Positions 1-9,205 of a stretch of 64,000 nt of DNA are shown piece after piece (within the stretch, counting starts at the first letter, position 1; the number at the start of each line of letters is the position of its first letter). The DNA comes from JAKQDH01 sp029558835. Lineage in GTDB: Bacteria > Planctomycetota > Phycisphaerae > UBA1845. The notes under the pieces were generated by a model that saw only the letters and a list, made by a program, of their open reading frames with translations, did no database searches and was not told the origin of the DNA. The position numbers and the translations under genes are program-made. The stretch spans positions 1-64,000 of the forward strand of contig DAOQSN010000009.1 of assembly GCA_035356615.1 (NCBI GenBank). Direction: 5' to 3'.

Positions 1-227
1 ATGGCAGCCACTTGAACTTAAATGCAACCTGTTAAAGCCTGGCGCGAAATCTTCTTGCAGGCCCTGGACGTGGGGCTACTCTCCTCTTCTCCCCTCTCGC
101 CCGGAGGGGCCAGGCCGGGAGGGACACCGTGGTACTCTCGGATTCCGTCTGGCAGTCCCGCGCAGCCGCGTCGTACACGCGTCCGGCAGAAATGCGCGGG
201 GGCTGAAGCCTGCGGCTCGCCGGGTGG

Positions 228-3200
228 TCAGCGGTGCCCCCACCCGCGGACACTCGAGCCGGCTTGGATGATGAGTGCATTGTCGCCGGGCAGCACGGCC
301 CGCACGCCTTCCAGTTCGCCGAGGGGCAGGTATCCGCCCTGGCGCGGAATGACCCCGCTGCCCCCGCGCAGTTCGTAGAAGTACGCCGCGGCCGGCCCGC
401 CCTCGCGCCGCTCGGGAACATGCACCGCCAGCGCGCAACTGTCCGTAAGTGAACAGTGCATGAAGTTCGCGTCGTCCGGCGCCAAACCCTCCCACAGCGT
501 CATGCCGGTCACCGCGTCCAGCGCGGATACGCTGCGCGGCGTGCCCACGATCACGTTGCGGTCCTGCAACTGAACCGAGGTAATCTCGTCGCGGTCCCGG
601 GCGATGACTCCGCTCACCCAGATCGTTTCCCCGTTCTCCAGGCTGCGTTTTTCCAGGCGCCGGCCGTCGGGCGTCAGATACAGAGCGTCAATATCCACGC
701 GCAGGGCGGCCGTCGGGAACCGATCGCGTACCGCGATGTGCCACAACCGGCGACGCGTGGTCGCATCGTAGGCGGTAACCGCCTGGGCGCTGACCACCAG
801 GATCTGCTCATCGAGGGTCACAAACAAATCCTCGACCGGGTTCCGCTCATCGAGGAGAATGCTGTCCACTGCCCGCCCCGTGAGGGCGTCCACCAGATAC
901 AGCACCGGCACGCCGGCTTCGCCGGCCTCCGCTCCCGACGGGGGGCGACGATAGGCACAATACACCACCCAGGCATCGCTGCACCGCAACGGACCCGCGG
1001 GCGCCGGCGTCTGCACAACCGACCACACCTCCTCCCCGTTCTCCAGCGCAATACAGGTTACCGTCCCGTCATCCCGAGCGGTCACCAGACGATCGCGACG
1101 CAGGGCGTAGGTGCGCAGCGGCGCTTCGTCCTCCCAGTCCGCCTCCGGTGCCTGGAACTGCGGCGGATACCGACCCTGGGTCCACCGGCGTGCCCCGCTC
1201 GCCGGGTCCAGGGCGAAGACCTCATGCGCGGTGGTGAACACGGCCGCAGCATCGGTGACCACCAACAGTTCCGCGTTGGTGCGCACCGGCGCCGGCGCCG
1301 CCCAGACTTCCGCCCCCGTGTCGCTCGCAAACGCCCGGATGCCACCCGCGTGATAGACAAAGAAGCGCAACCAGCGGCAGCCGGGCTGTTCGAGGAAGTA
1401 TGGCACCAGCAACCAGGCGGGCCCGTCGAAGTCGCGCCGGTACGGTTCGCCGAGCGGCAGGGTGATGGCGGGGCGGCTCGGCTCGAAGCAGGCCGGGACT
1501 TCCCCCAGTTGGTCCCGATACTGCTCGAACGTCAGCTTTCGGCCGTCGACCTCGATGCGTTCCGTGGGGTACTCCCAGGCCGCCCGCGTCAGCCAGCGGT
1601 AGGCGTGCTCCAGCTTGCCCGCGCGCACGTACGCCTCGGCAATGCGGCGCAACAGGCCCGGCTCCGCGGCATTGTCGGGATAGCGATGATAGACGGCCGC
1701 GTAACAGCGGGCCGCCTCTTCCGGCTCCTGACGCGCCAGCAACAGGTCCCCCAAGCGCACCCACCCCAGCGGAGCGGCTCGCGCGTGCGGGTAGGCTTCC
1801 ACCAGCCGCCGCAACGGCTCAGGGTTCTTCGTAGCCGACCCCTCCTCGAGCAGACGCTGTGCCTCGCCTTCGTAAGGCTCGTAGAGCGACCGCCCGTGCT
1901 GCTCCAGCAGCGCCTCAATCCGTTTCTGGGCCTCCACCCAGGCTACTGTGCTCGCCGCTTCCGGACCGGACCCGCGCCGGCGCGCGCTACCACGCTCCAC
2001 CGGCACCGGCAGGTCACGCAGCGATCGGTCCAGCAGTATCTGTTGATAAAGACGCAGGGCACGCTCGGGCTGACCCACGCGGGCGAACAGCTCCGCGAAG
2101 ACCAGGCGATAGCGCACATGGGCGGTCGGATCGGGCGCGCCGCGGGCGGCATGCTCGTACAGGGTGTCGAGGACCGTCGGCGTAAGCGCCGCCGCGCCTG
2201 CCAGACGCGCTGCCAGCGCCAGCACGTCATCGAAGAGCCGTTGCCGCAGGGCCGCGTCGGGGACTCCGCTCGTGCGGCCCAGGCGTCGGGCGGCCTCCTC
2301 CAGCGCTGCGCCGGCCTCGTTGAACTCCTCCCCACGCAACGCCACCTCCAGCAGCTCCAGTGCGGGGACCGGGTCATCGGGTGCCTGCGCAAGCTTGCGA
2401 CGCAGCCCGTCGTACAGCTCCTCCTTGCGCACGTACGCACTCAACGTGCTCGGACCCGCCGCCAGGAGCAGGTCCGGCAATGCCAACAAGTTGGCACCCT
2501 CTTCGTCGGCCGGCCAGGGCGTGTCCCGCCGCTCTCCTTTGGCCAGACCGAAGCTGCCGATCCCCGCCCGCGTGGGCACCAGCAGCGCCTCATCGGTCAG
2601 CGCACACCGCCCCCGCAACTCCCCGTCCGCGGACAGCGGCACGCGCCACGCCACTTCACCCTGGATGAGGTCATACGCCACCGCCTCTTGCCCCGCTCCG
2701 TAAAGCAACCCGCCGCGCACACCTGCGATCGTCTGCAAGTCGCCCAGGACGCCGGCCGGGAGGCGCTGTAGCGATCGGCCGTCCACGGGATTGACCACGA
2801 GTACCTCCGCCGCATCCAGCGGAAACACCACCAGCCGGTCCGCCGCCCAGATCACCGGGTGATAATGCCACGAACGCCCGCGGCGCAGGCTTCCCACCGG
2901 ATCGGCATACGGATCCCGCGCGGTGCGCTCGTAGAGCCGTACCCATTGCACGCTGCCCGTCAGCGCGTGCACGGCCGCCACCGCCCCGAGGTTCGTGCAC
3001 ACGTAGACCGTGTCGCCCTCAAGCGCCGGTGGCGACAGCGTCGCCCGCCGGGCCCCGAACGTCCCCACCGATGCCCCGGCCAGGTACGTCGTGAACCGCA
3101 CGCTGCCATCCCGGGCATTGAGGGCACAGAGGTAGGCATCCTCAAACCCGAACGAGCGCCGGCGCCGCCCGACGACGTACACGTAGTCCTGCTCGACCAG

Positions 3201-4499
3201 CGGGCTCGCATCGAAGCCGAACTCGTCCGCGGGCATGCCCACGGCGGGCGGCAGCGTGCGCCAGCGGACCGCTCCGGTGAGGGCATCGAGGCAGACCACC
3301 TGCGAAACGCGGGCCAGCGTCGGCTGGTAGAACGTGGCTTCTCCCGGCAGCGAGGCCACCACGTCCCCCCCGGCCACCGTAACCGCGTACCAGCGCGGCA
3401 CTTGCAGGTCGAAATCATCCACTGCGTAGGTCGGCTGGGGATCGGGATTGAAGCGCCAGGCCGTCGCCCCGCTCCGGCGCTGCACGGCCGCCACTTCCCG
3501 TCGGTACTGCACGAACACCAGCTCACCGGCCGCCACCGGGTTCAGCGTGAACTGGGCGGGCACCTCAAACGGGAACGCCGGCCCCTCCGTGTCGCTTTCC
3601 ATTACTTCCCGCGGGCCGGTGTCAAATGGTTGGCACCGCCACAGCAGGCCCGGCCGTTCTACGCGGCAGGAGCCGACCCGGTTGCGGGCTGGGTTGCCGC
3701 CGAAGACCGGCCAGTCGCCAGCGGCGGCCTCCCCCGCCGATACTGGAAACCCGCTGGGCAACTCCCGCAGAATCTCCCGCAAGGCCCGCGGTTGCCCCAG
3801 CCAGGGAAGCTCCACGTTGCCCAAGTCGGCCGCCAGCGTCGCCCGGCTCCCGGAAAGGGCCTCCAGCAACGCCAGCAACGCCCGGTAGCGCTGCCCCAGC
3901 CGCTCCCGGTCGGGATGACGCGCCAGCACCCGTCGGCACACGGCCTGTGCCACCGGCAGCCGCCCCGCCTCCAGCGCGAGCTGCGCCATCGGCTCGGCCA
4001 GGGTGCCCGCCCGCGCGGTGCAGAAATAGCGCTCGAAGACCGTCAACAACGCGGGCAGGTCACGGGCCGCCCAGGCGGCCTCCGCCGCTTCCTCCGCGCG
4101 ACGCTCGTAGAGCACCCGATATGCCTCGATGCCGGCGGGCGGAAAGTCCGCGATCCGGTCGGCCACACACAGACGCGTGCCGGCGTAACGACCTGGCTCC
4201 AGCCGCGTCACCTTGCGCTCGGCGCCGTCCGCTGCCTGCTGAAGCAGCCGGGCGGCCTCCGTCCACCGCCCGCGGCTGACAAGCTGCTCGACCCGTGCGA
4301 GAGCGTCCGCAGCCTCCAGGCTGTCATCGAGGTACACATCCGAGTACGTGGCGTCCGCCCGCACGTCCAGCGGCACTTCCTGCCCCGGTGCCGCCGGCTC
4401 TTGCGCCCGAACTCCCACCAGCGGCCACACGAGCAACGCCGCCAGCACCGCGCGACGCGCGCGTACCCCCCTGCCGTCGGTCACCGGCGCCCGCTCCAT
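228..4499 (-). CDS. PQQ-type beta-propeller/TPR protein, exported, 1423 aa
   Basis: This is a very large exported protein. A signal peptide follows a short basic N-terminus, with the hydrophobic core AVLAALLVWPLVGVRAQ. Two blocks of PQQ/BamB-like beta-propeller repeats flank a helical, TPR-like middle: propeller blades near residues 250-690 and 1040-1390 (for example ALDPASGARRW and ALDAVTGMTLW), with tandem helices near 700-1000. The family usually scaffolds envelope proteins or binds quinone cofactors; there is no catalytic signature to separate these. It is the last gene of a long minus-strand run, and the preceding phosphorylase gene stops 8 bases upstream. A GTG at 4511 would overlap that stop (GTGA), but the ATG at 4499 has GAGGG six bases ahead and is preferred. 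The propeller/TPR fold is clear; the function is not. Confidence 0.8.
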   Translation of the reverse strand: MERAPVTDGRGVRARRAVLAALLVWPLVGVRAQEPAAPGQEVPLDVRADATYSDVYLDDSLEAADALARVEQLVSRGRWTEAARLLQQAADGAERKVTRLEPGRYAGTRLCVADRIADFPPAGIEAYRVLYERRAEEAAEAAWAARDLPALLTVFERYFCTARAGTLAEPMAQLALEAGRLPVAQAVCRRVLARHPDRERLGQRYRALLALLEALSGSRATLAADLGNVELPWLGQPRALREILRELPSGFPVSAGEAAAGDWPVFGGNPARNRVGSCRVERPGLLWRCQPFDTGPREVMESDTEGPAFPFEVPAQFTLNPVAAGELVFVQYRREVAAVQRRSGATAWRFNPDPQPTYAVDDFDLQVPRWYAVTVAGGDVVASLPGEATFYQPTLARVSQVVCLDALTGAVRWRTLPPAVGMPADEFGFDASPLVEQDYVYVVGRRRRSFGFEDAYLCALNARDGSVRFTTYLAGASVGTFGARRATLSPPALEGDTVYVCTNLGAVAAVHALTGSVQWVRLYERTARDPYADPVGSLRRGRSWHYHPVIWAADRLVVFPLDAAEVLVVNPVDGRSLQRLPAGVLGDLQTIAGVRGGLLYGAGQEAVAYDLIQGEVAWRVPLSADGELRGRCALTDEALLVPTRAGIGSFGLAKGERRDTPWPADEEGANLLALPDLLLAAGPSTLSAYVRKEELYDGLRRKLAQAPDDPVPALELLEVALRGEEFNEAGAALEEAARRLGRTSGVPDAALRQRLFDDVLALAARLAGAAALTPTVLDTLYEHAARGAPDPTAHVRYRLVFAELFARVGQPERALRLYQQILLDRSLRDLPVPVERGSARRRGSGPEAASTVAWVEAQKRIEALLEQHGRSLYEPYEGEAQRLLEEGSATKNPEPLRRLVEAYPHARAAPLGWVRLGDLLLARQEPEEAARCYAAVYHRYPDNAAEPGLLRRIAEAYVRAGKLEHAYRWLTRAAWEYPTERIEVDGRKLTFEQYRDQLGEVPACFEPSRPAITLPLGEPYRRDFDGPAWLLVPYFLEQPGCRWLRFFVYHAGGIRAFASDTGAEVWAAPAPVRTNAELLVVTDAAAVFTTAHEVFALDPASGARRWTQGRYPPQFQAPEADWEDEAPLRTYALRRDRLVTARDDGTVTCIALENGEEVWSVVQTPAPAGPLRCSDAWVVYCAYRRPPSGAEAGEAGVPVLYLVDALTGRAVDSILLDERNPVEDLFVTLDEQILVVSAQAVTAYDATTRRRLWHIAVRDRFPTAALRVDIDALYLTPDGRRLEKRSLENGETIWVSGVIARDRDEITSVQLQDRNVIVGTPRSVSALDAVTGMTLWEGLAPDDANFMHCSLTDSCALAVHVPERREGGPAAAYFYELRGGSGVIPRQGGYLPLGELEGVRAVLPGDNALIIQAGSSVRGWGHR

Positions 4500-4507
4500 G
4501 GGAGCCC

Positions 4508-5401
4508 TCACTTTCCGGCACGAGCCGCCTCGAAACGCGCCAGCAGCGGAGCCAGCCGGGTGCGGGTGGCCGCCTCGGTGGCGCTCAGGTCCGACCAGAC
4601 GGCCAGGTCAAGCGCGGTCCCGCAGCCGCAACCGCCTGCTTCCGCCGGCAGCAACGCGAGCGTCACCCGGATCAGTTCGGCCGCCGCCTCGCTGCCGCGC
4701 TGCAGATTCGCCAGCACTTCCTTGACGAGCTCGTCATGCCCGCCCGGCGGCGCGGGGCGCCAGCAGTCGTAATCCGTCGCCAGCGCGATCAGCGCGTAGC
4801 ACATCTCCGCCTCCCGGGCGAGCTTGGCCTCCGGCAGGCAGGTCATGCCCACCAGGTCACCGGCCCATTGCCGGTGCAGGTGAGCCTCGGCCCGCGTGGA
4901 AAACTGCGGACCCTCGATGCAGATGTACGTGCCCCGATCATGCACGGGCGTCTGCACCTGCTGGGCCGCCCGCAGCAACGCCTGCCGCAGGCGCGGGCAG
5001 AATGGGTCGGCGAACGCCACGTGCACCACCGGGCCTGCCTCGAAGAACGTACTCTCCCGGCGGAACGTCCTGTCGATCACCTGATCACAGACGACCAGTT
5101 CGCCCGGATGCATCTCCTGGCGCAGACTGCCCGCGGCGCCGCTGGCAATAACGGTCGTCACCCCAAGCTGCTTCAGTGCCCAGATGTTGGCACGGTAGGG
5201 AACGACTGATGGGTTAAGCGTGTGCCGCGGTCCATGACGGGGCAGAAACGCCACCTCCGCGCCCGCCCACGACCCCCGCACGATCGGCCCGCTCGGAGCC
5301 CCGAAAGGCGTGTCGATCGTCAGCGCCTCCCCGCCCGCCTGCTTCAACAGCAGTTCGCCCAGTCCCGTCCCGCCGATGATGCCGATCGTTGCTGGTCGCA
5401 C
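4508..5401 (-). CDS. mtnP: S-methyl-5'-thioadenosine phosphorylase / purine nucleoside phosphorylase family
   Basis: The protein (297 aa) is a complete MTAP/PNP-family enzyme, which cleaves 5'-methylthioadenosine or a purine nucleoside with phosphate during methionine and purine salvage. Family motifs are present: GIIGGTGLGE at the N-terminus, LPRHGPRHTLNPSVVPYRAN, ASGAAGSLR, the GPQFSTRAE substrate loop and GMTCLPEAKLAREAEMCYA. The open frame continues upstream, but that part only translates two intergenic repeats. The GTG at 5401 has AGGAG six bases before it and lies directly before the first conserved strand, which decides the start. It overlaps the next gene by four bases if that gene uses its GTG start. 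Whether MTA or another nucleoside is the substrate is not settled by sequence alone. Confidence 0.9.
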   Translation of the reverse strand: MRPATIGIIGGTGLGELLLKQAGGEALTIDTPFGAPSGPIVRGSWAGAEVAFLPRHGPRHTLNPSVVPYRANIWALKQLGVTTVIASGAAGSLRQEMHPGELVVCDQVIDRTFRRESTFFEAGPVVHVAFADPFCPRLRQALLRAAQQVQTPVHDRGTYICIEGPQFSTRAEAHLHRQWAGDLVGMTCLPEAKLAREAEMCYALIALATDYDCWRPAPPGGHDELVKEVLANLQRGSEAAAELIRVTLALLPAEAGGCGCGTALDLAVWSDLSATEAATRTRLAPLLARFEAARAGK

Positions 5402-5447
5402 GTGCCGCTCCTGCCGCGCCAACAGCCCCGGAGAACGCCTGACCAAA

Positions 5448-5484
5448 CCCCTCTCCCCCTCGGGGGAGAGGGTAGGGTGAGGGG
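5448..5484. repeat. CTCTCCCC/GGGGAGAG palindromic repeat, copy R1
   Basis: CCCTCTCCCCC and GGGGGAGAGGG form a hairpin followed by a TAGGGTGAGGGG tail. The same hairpin plus tail occurs at six other places in the window (5591, 28310, 31317, 43772, 58083, 60799), in both orientations. It lies between the mtnP start and the SurA-like gene, a 339-bp gap that otherwise holds only copy R2. Confidence 0.85.
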
Positions 5485-5590
5485 AGATGCCGCAGTGGCT
5501 TGACCTCCGCCAGTCCCTCCCTGAGTACGTGCACGGCGTCGCCGCCACGCCCTCATCCACCGCACGCAGCGCCGGGCGTGCGGCATCTGA

Positions 5591-5628
5591 GCCCCTCTCC
5601 CCGCGAGAGAGGGGTAGGGGCGAGGGCG
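5591..5628. repeat. CTCTCCCC/GGGGAGAG palindromic repeat, copy R2
   Basis: This is the same hairpin plus TAGGGGCGAGGGC tail. Homology to copy R4 at 31317 extends leftward into GCGGCATCTGA, giving about 50 bp of near identity between two distant intergenic sites. Confidence 0.85.
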
Positions 5629-5740
5629 GCAAAGGCGATGACGCCTCCCTGGTGCGTCCAAGCAATTCCCGCGACCGAGACACGCCAAACCGCACGTCCC
5701 TGAATCGGAAGGGAGTGTGCTGGGGAGTCTCGGAGCGCCC

Positions 5741-7666
5741 CTACGGCGTCCGCTGCTCCACCGCCCGCCGTTTCACTTCCTCCCGCGACAACAACTGCCG
5801 ACGGACCTCCGCCTGCCTCTCGATCCGCAGCAGGTCCCTGATATACCGCAAGTCCGGCGCTGCCTCCAGCGGCAGCGGTCTGTACTCCACCAACTCGATC
5901 ACCACCCAGGCCAGGTCATCCTCGAGGCCGACCGCCGCTACCGCGCGCGGTGCCTGGGGCAGCGGTACCGAGTCGGCAGGCCGCCCGTCGACGCCGTTTG
6001 GCGTACCGACGGGGTCCGTCTTTGCCGGCGCCCCCGCGCCGATGCTTCCGTCTGCGACCAGCGCGAAGGCCGCCCGCGCCAGCGGCTCCGCGTTCCGGAA
6101 ACTCTCCAGCCGCGGTGGCAGCGACGCCTGCTCCAGCATGCCCGCCCGCTGCAGACCCAGCTTCACCCGCTGCGTAAACGGGCCCAGCCGCCGCGGCGTG
6201 GCCGGCGCCCCGTACTTGGTGCTCAGCTCGGGGAGCCCTTCGTAGGCCGCCCGCAACCCGTGCTGCCGCGCGGCCTCCGCCAGCCGCTGCGCGTCCGCCT
6301 TCGCCCTGCCCAACGCCCGCAGCCGCCGGGCGTCACGCTCGACGTGCTGGCGCACCTTGTGCCACGAACTGGGCACCCCGGCCGGCCGTGTCTCCACCAC
6401 GCGGTAGAAGTACGCGTCCGTCCGCCGGCCCGCGGCGTAGGCCGCGATCGGCTCCGGCACCGGCTCATGGAGCGCCAGCACCCTCTCCGGCGACCGCGCG
6501 GTCCCCGCCTCAACCAACCCCTGCACGTCGAAGGCGAAATCCGGGAACTTCAGTTGCCGACCGTCGGCGGCGCGACGCACTTTCTGACCCAGCTCCGGCG
6601 CTTCCAGACGCACCGAGGTGGCCGTCATCCAGTCGGTTTTCCCGCAACGCACGGGAATCCGCGCGTGCTCCCTTGCCCACGCGCCCACCGCGTCCCAGTA
6701 GCCGTTGGCCCGCACCGCCTCCGGAGCGACCTGGAAACCGTCAACGGTCTGGGCATCCTTCCACGGCTCCCGCAGGTACCGCCCGAGTTGCTCCACGGCC
6801 AAGTCGATCAGCTTGCGCGCCTCGTCAGCGCGCGTCTGTCCCTCCGGCAGGGCGAGGGAATCAACCACGTCCTGGAACGCGAAGCCGATGTACTCCACTT
6901 TGATCGCGGGGCCCATCGTGTAGCCGATCAGGCCCTTGTCCGGGTCGAAGGGCCGGTCGCGGTACGCCTCAAACACGCGCTGCAACTCATCCTCCGGAAC
7001 TTGCTCGGCCGCGCTCACGACCGCGTCGGCCGGCAGTTCGGAGAGCAGAATCGTGACCTCATCGTGCGTGGCTGCCACGAACGCACGGGCTTCGGCCTCG
7101 CTGACCTCCACGGCCTGCTCACGCCGCTTCACCAGTTCGGCGACGGCCAGGTAGTCCGCCAGCGCCTGCCGTACATCCTCCGGCGCGCACGCGCTTCGTC
7201 GCGCGATCTCGGCAAGCCGTTCCTCGGTCAGTTGGCGCGCGGCCACGAACTCGGGCAGCGCTTCCACCGCGGCCTCCCCGACCTGGGCCAGGGCCTCTTC
7301 CACCAGCAGATACCAGGCCTCAACATCCAGCCAATCCTGCTGATGCCGCGTGGTGCCCGACTGGTCCTTGACCGGCCAGCGCCAGTTGGTCCCCGGCAGC
7401 AGGTCGAAGACGGCGTCCAACTGATTCTCGGCCAGACGGCCACGCGCGTCGGCAGCATGACTGTGCTTCTCGCAACGCGGGGTTTGCTGCTGGAGGCCCG
7501 GTTCTTCCGTCGTGGGGTGCTGACTTCGCGCTTCAGGTACAATCGCCTGTCGGTAGGCGGGCCCTTGTGTGTGCGCTGGCGCAACGACCCGCGCCGACCA
7601 CTGCGGCGGGAACGCTCCACTTACGCCTCCCAGAAGCACACCACCGAGGCATAGAATCCGATGCAT
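5741..7666 (-). CDS. Secreted SurA/PpiC-like protein, 641 aa
   Basis: A signal peptide (MHRILCLGGVLLGGVSGA) starts the mature-looking reading frame. The N-terminal half carries a helical block (VEEALAQVGEAAVEALPEF to LADYLAVAELVKRREQ) resembling SurA/PpiC chaperone N-domains. The C-terminal quarter has a long charged helix (KVRQHVERDARRLRALGRAK) and a final segment like the SurA C-terminal helix. I cannot see an unambiguous rotamase signature, so chaperone or PPIase activity is an inference. The open frame begins at 7798, but the ATG at 7666 directly precedes the signal peptide. The gene lies between the Bat locus and mtnP with gaps of more than 300 bp on both sides, so it may have its own promoter. 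Confidence 0.65.
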   Translation of the reverse strand: MHRILCLGGVLLGGVSGAFPPQWSARVVAPAHTQGPAYRQAIVPEARSQHPTTEEPGLQQQTPRCEKHSHAADARGRLAENQLDAVFDLLPGTNWRWPVKDQSGTTRHQQDWLDVEAWYLLVEEALAQVGEAAVEALPEFVAARQLTEERLAEIARRSACAPEDVRQALADYLAVAELVKRREQAVEVSEAEARAFVAATHDEVTILLSELPADAVVSAAEQVPEDELQRVFEAYRDRPFDPDKGLIGYTMGPAIKVEYIGFAFQDVVDSLALPEGQTRADEARKLIDLAVEQLGRYLREPWKDAQTVDGFQVAPEAVRANGYWDAVGAWAREHARIPVRCGKTDWMTATSVRLEAPELGQKVRRAADGRQLKFPDFAFDVQGLVEAGTARSPERVLALHEPVPEPIAAYAAGRRTDAYFYRVVETRPAGVPSSWHKVRQHVERDARRLRALGRAKADAQRLAEAARQHGLRAAYEGLPELSTKYGAPATPRRLGPFTQRVKLGLQRAGMLEQASLPPRLESFRNAEPLARAAFALVADGSIGAGAPAKTDPVGTPNGVDGRPADSVPLPQAPRAVAAVGLEDDLAWVVIELVEYRPLPLEAAPDLRYIRDLLRIERQAEVRRQLLSREEVKRRAVEQRTP

Positions 7667-8047
7667 ACTCACCCATCGCAAGCTCAAGGGGTTGCAGGCC
7701 GCAGGCTTGAGGGGCAGCGAAGCACGCTCGTTCACGCTAACCGCCGGCCGCGGCGTCGGTCGCCGGCGCCGGGTTCCACCCCGCCTGCGCCGGCCCACCC
7801 GGACCGCGGTCGCTCATGGTTTGAGTCTAACTCCGGTACACAAGCGCGCCAACAGACTCCGGTCCGGGCGCGGTCCCTGCGGCACGACGCGGGGTGTGCA
7901 TGGAAGCTCCCGGCGCAAGCGAAGTCGCCGGCCTTGACTCACCTGCTGGGCGCCCGTTGGAGTTGCGGGCGTGAGCCCGTGGACACGGACGATCGCCTAG
8001 GCTCACCCGGGGGCGCTGCAGGACATAGCCGGGCTTGTGCCCGTTAC
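7667..8047. other. Intergenic gap, nothing recognised
   Basis: There are 381 bp between the batE-like stop and the start of the SurA-like gene. I see no gene, clear hairpin or repeat-family member here. Open frames that cross it have the composition of shadow ORFs. Confidence 0.5.
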
Positions 8048-9205
8048 TCAAAGGGAAGGTGGAACCAGCTCGGCCGTGGTTGCCTCGAGCCACCCTGTGT
8101 TACCGTCAGCCAGCTCGACGCGCCACCAGTTCCCGCGCCGTTCGCGCAAGGTGAATTCGACCCCGGGTTGCAGCGGCTGCTCAAACTGGCGCTGGTAGCC
8201 GGTGCCGGGGCCTTTGTACACGGGCACGTCGAACGCGCGGACGACGCCCGCGGGGGTGTCGCGCTCGGCTCGGTGCGTGACCGCGGCCGAGCCGCCCAGC
8301 AACAGCGCGCCGACGGCGCACAAGACCGCCGCCACGGACAGCAGCCGCCGCCGGAAGAACGCGCGCAGCAGCAGCAGCACCCAGACCGCAACGTACAGTC
8401 CCAGCGCGACCTGCGTCCGCCGCGCCAGCGAATAGTCATAGTGCCAGAAGCACAGGTTCCGCAGCACCGTCGCCTGGGAGGTTGGACGAATCGTGGTCAG
8501 GCAGCGCGAACGCGCCCACGACAGGTTATCGTCGAGGTGGGGGTCACCGGGGATCAACCGTTCGGCGCGCCGGTAGTGCAGGATCGCCCCGCCCAAGTCG
8601 CCCGCCTGCAACAGCGCGTTGCCGAGATTGTACTCCAGCCGACCGTTGACCACGCCCGCCGCCACCACCGTGGAAAAACGCTGGGCGGCGGACCGGTAAA
8701 GCTGCCGGGCACGCTCGGGGTCGCTGCTGTGCAGGCTTTGTGCCTGCTCGAAGTCGGCCAGGGCCTGCTGCAACTCCTGCTCCAGGTCGGCCGGGCTGCG
8801 GGCGGGTGCGAGAGTCATCGGGCGCCCGGGAGACGTTGCTTCGTTCGGCGGGATTGCCTCGCTGGGTGCGATCACGCTGCCCACGGGTGCCGGTGCCGGC
8901 GCTGGTTCGCCGGGCGGCGCCGCGGTTCCCGTTGTCGGGGCGACGCCGAGCAGCAACGTGAACCAGACCAGCGGAGCTCGGATCGCCCCGGTACGCAACG
9001 ACACGACTCGCCGCGGAGACGGCACTCGCGCTCGAACGGGGGTGGCATGGCCAAGCGCAGCGCCGCCATCTCTTTGCCTGGTATCACCCTGGGCTGCCGG
9101 CGGAGCATGCCGGCGCCTTCGGCTTGGGCATGCCACCCCGGTCGCCTCATCAGTCGGCGATACCGTGAGGCGAGACCAACCGGGTTGACGATCGCTGTTG
9201 CTCAT
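8048..9205 (-). CDS. BatE-like TPR and SH3b membrane protein
   Basis: This is the last Bat gene of the locus. After a signal peptide (near residues 68-94), TPR helices follow (LYRSAAQRFS, LEYNLGNALLQAGDLGGAI), then two membrane segments (near VALGLYVAVWVLLLLRAF and LLSVAAVLCAVGALLLGG), then a bacterial SH3 domain at the C-terminus (VPVYKGPGTGYQR to NTGWLEATTAEL). That is the usual BatE layout. The ATG overlaps the batD stop as ATGA, so translation is probably coupled. Residues 23-56 are encoded by a dispersed inverted-repeat element lying between this start and the signal peptide. An alternative GTG at about 9006, just before the signal peptide, would leave the repeat outside the protein but has only a weak ribosome site. 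Confidence 0.8.
   Translation of the reverse strand: MSNSDRQPGWSRLTVSPTDEATGVACPSRRRRHAPPAAQGDTRQRDGGAALGHATPVRARVPSPRRVVSLRTGAIRAPLVWFTLLLGVAPTTGTAAPPGEPAPAPAPVGSVIAPSEAIPPNEATSPGRPMTLAPARSPADLEQELQQALADFEQAQSLHSSDPERARQLYRSAAQRFSTVVAAGVVNGRLEYNLGNALLQAGDLGGAILHYRRAERLIPGDPHLDDNLSWARSRCLTTIRPTSQATVLRNLCFWHYDYSLARRTQVALGLYVAVWVLLLLRAFFRRRLLSVAAVLCAVGALLLGGSAAVTHRAERDTPAGVVRAFDVPVYKGPGTGYQRQFEQPLQPGVEFTLRERRGNWWRVELADGNTGWLEATTAELVPPSL
9041..9137. repeat. Inverted-repeat element E1 inside batE 5' end
   Basis: Ends GGTGGCATGGCCAAG and CTTGGGCATGCCACC are imperfect inverted repeats about 97 bp apart. The interior contains CCGGCGGAGC and GCATGCCGGCGC, both also found in element E2 (12297-12404). 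The left 29 bp occur as an exact inverted copy at 58911-58939. It is read through in frame by the batE-like gene. Confidence 0.8.

Noticed and set aside
2859..4772. Long plus-strand open frame of 637 codons opposite the PQQ-TPR gene
   Set aside because: Composition is Arg/Pro/His/Gln-rich without motifs; it mirrors the minus-strand coding sequence, as do the other long opposite-strand frames (456-2771, 5717-7654, 7661-9253).
5402..5695. N-terminal extension of the phosphorylase open frame
   Set aside because: It translates the R1 and R2 repeats (PLPLSRGERG-like text); GTG at 5401 has AGGAG and begins the conserved domain.
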